From NCBI RefSeq assembly GCF_028372415.1, contig NC_092879.1, forward strand, positions 92,225,741-92,289,740: a stretch of 64,000 bases of DNA. The letters run 5' to 3'. This document shows, in pieces, positions 58,746 to 64,000 of the stretch. The position numbers were made by a program, and so were the translations under genes. The DNA comes from Notamacropus eugenii (Eukaryota > Chordata > Mammalia > Diprotodontia > Macropodidae). Every line of letters starts with the position of its first letter. Position 1 is the stretch's first letter. The notes below the pieces were generated by a model, which saw nothing but the letters and a program-made list of their open reading frames with translations, did no database searches and was not told the DNA's origin.

Positions 58746-60230
58746 AAAGCCCCAGGTTCCTTCTACAACACTATTCTGCCTCCCATTGCTACCAATCCAA
58801 TCGCAGAGTCAGCAACTACCAGCATGGCAACAGAGTGATGGAGGGAGACAGTCACAAAGATAGCTCCAACAAAGAATATTCCCTGAGAAACTTTGAAAAT
58901 CATTGCGATCTGCTGAGCTTAGCACCGTTGCCACTTTCCAATAATATTTATCTGCAAGGTGTCCAAGCAGGGTGCATTGCCAAACATGCCGGAAAACTCA
59001 TTCTCCAGGAGAACGAAATTCGAAACGTCTCCAGTCCAATTTCAGAGTCTTCCTCCGATGATTGAAAATGCAGCCTGTATTTTCCTGGGGCCCAGGTAGG
59101 CAGCACTCCAACATCCATCCCCTGGTCTCTAACCTCATTTTTCCATGCACCAATCCATCAATGGCGGTACTGATGAAACACCACTACGGGCAGTGGTGTT
59201 GAAGTTTATCTCAGGGACTGAGAGTATTTCTAACACAAATTCCGCCCTGTTGGGAGACCTGACAAGGCTGAATCTGAGTTGGATGCTTCTCCTACCTCCT
59301 CCCCCCAACCCCCCCATAGGTCTAGCTGACAGAGAGCTCGATTTGTTACTCTGGGTAGAGGTTTCTCTTTTCTCAAGCTGGCTGCGGAGCTGAAACCAAG
59401 GACATATTTATAGCTAGGAGCAAATACCAAGCCTGATGGAATCTGCTACCTGTCACCAACCAGCTCAGGCTTCCTTAGTTAACTCCACGCCTGCCATAGA
59501 TCTTGGGGGTGCCTTTTCTCTTCCCTTTTTGCTTCCCAGTTGACCTTGCCCATTTGCTTGAAAAAAAAAAGAATCTCCTTCTGGCGAGACCAGTCTCACT
59601 CCACCCCAAAAAAGGAGGAGTCATTCCACGAATGTTTGTGGGGCACCTACTGTGTACACAGGAAAGCCCCTTGCTAGCCATCATGGGGAGGGGAGGGGGA
59701 AGGAAAAAGAAAACTATTTCAGACCCAGTCTCTTGTTTTTCAACTTCGTCAGCCTCTTTTCAGGTTCCAAATAATCCTTGCTACAGCAAACTCTTCCAAC
59801 TTGTTTCTCTGCTTGAGTTGAGGACAAACTGACCGGGTTAAACCAATAGTCTAATGCAGACATCTGCAGACACCAGTAACGCAAGCCAGATCTGGCTGTC
59901 GCTGAAGAAGATGCCATTCGAAGGAGATGTTGTCCCTCCTGAGGGCATGTGTTTGCAGGTTTGAAGCTTTTCAAGGTCTCGTTCAGAAAAGAAAAGAAGC
60001 TAGATGAAACCAATGGCCAGAGGACTCCGAACAGCATGGTTAAAATCAACTTCAAGGTGTGGAGTCAGGCTGCATTCATATTCCTTAACCAGCTCATTCT
60101 CTGGGATTGGTCATTCCAGTCCTTGGGACTGGAGGAGTTTAAGTGTCCCCCTATGAAAATACTCCAAGACGCGCAGGAGTAAACCATGCGGAAACTATAA
60201 GGCAGATGTTTGCAGACATGTAGTAGGATA
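58746..60230 (+). other. TNMD intron 2, single-copy
   Basis: No repeat recognised. A 123-codon frame (58694-59065) starts inside the MIR3 and has no recognisable relatives. Confidence 0.4.
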
Positions 60231-60234
60231 GAGG

Positions 60235-60440
60235 GGCTGCATGAACTCAGTGTAGTGAGAGAAGTATGGAATTTGAAGTCAGAGGCCCTGAGTTCAAAGC
60301 CCAGCTCTGCCACTTATTCCCTGTAAGACATTAGGGAAGACCTTTTCCAGTGGGAAAGAGCTCACTTTTCTAAACTGTAAAAAGAGGGAGTTGGATCCGA
60401 TGGCCTCCCAAGTCCCATGCTCTGTGATCCTGTGAATGTG
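60235..60440 (+). repeat. MIR3-type SINE
   Basis: ctgagttcaaagcccagctc, ctaaactgtaaaaagagg, gatccgatggcctcccaag, sense. Confidence 0.7.
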
Positions 60441-61476
<1,036 letters not shown>

Positions 61477-61587
61477 TAAGCCAAAACTCTGGGTCTGAAC
61501 TGTTCTAACCAGAGCCCTAAAAGGAAAAGGTCCATTTGGTTGCCAAGTTCTGCCATTTCAGGGGAGTGTGATTTTGTGTCTTTTTAG

Positions 61588-64000
<2,413 letters not shown>

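Noticed and set aside
58694..59065. 123-codon frame in TNMD intron 2 as an extra exon
   Set aside because: Begins inside a MIR3 SINE, lacks good splice sites and does not resemble tenomodulin.

Overview
The window is vertebrate nuclear DNA, most probably from a marsupial. This is inferred from the interspersed repeats: L1 copies with marsupial-type 5' and 3' untranslated regions, tRNA-headed SINEs of the WSINE1/MAR1 kind, an RTE-tailed SINE, RTE LINE remnants, and very abundant LINE-2/MIR and CR1-L3/MIR3 fragments. Repeat family names come from recognition of consensus phrases, not from a database search, so boundaries are approximate (usually within 10-40 bases). The species cannot be resolved.

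The only protein-coding gene I can support is the 5' half of tenomodulin (TNMD) on the + strand. Four coding exons lie at 49569-49622, 49783-49917, 61243-61383 and 61588-61689. All have consensus splice sites and all are phase 0. Together they encode 144 residues: a short cytoplasmic tail, one membrane-spanning segment and the first part of the BRICHOS domain. The human protein has 317 residues, so the remaining exons (C-terminal BRICHOS half and the cysteine-rich domain) must lie beyond base 64000. TNMD is X-linked in humans (Xq22) and that block belongs to the ancient X shared by therians, so this is probably X-chromosomal sequence.

Bases 1-49.2 kb are intergenic. 0.8-8 kb: an L1 3' region, a decayed restriction-endonuclease-type (R4/Dong-like) LINE with a nested L1 tail, and an L1 5' end. 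8.5-9.1 kb: a palindromic hAT-type MITE and a nearly perfect 140-bp tandem duplication. 9.4-15 kb: mostly single-copy sequence with a few homeobox-motif-rich patches, plus an RTE remnant. 15-49 kb: dense LINE-2 fragments in both orientations, MIR/MIR3 SINEs, three large L3 fragments, marsupial tRNA SINEs, a possible retroviral LTR with a lysine-type primer-binding site (about 42.6 kb) and an RTE fragment.

The stretch just upstream of TNMD (49.2-49.57 kb) is single-copy. It holds a cluster of three E-boxes within 30 bp and an 8-bp-arm inverted repeat. Intron 2 (11.3 kb) holds two SINEs, a long CA-rich microsatellite, an RTE remnant, a MIR3 pair and a single-copy patch rich in RUNX-like and TEAD-like words. 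I found no RNA gene, CRISPR array, bacterial-type operon or novel multi-gene system. The most interesting items are the TNMD regulatory candidates, the R4/Dong fossil with its nested L1, the MITE and the recent tandem duplication.
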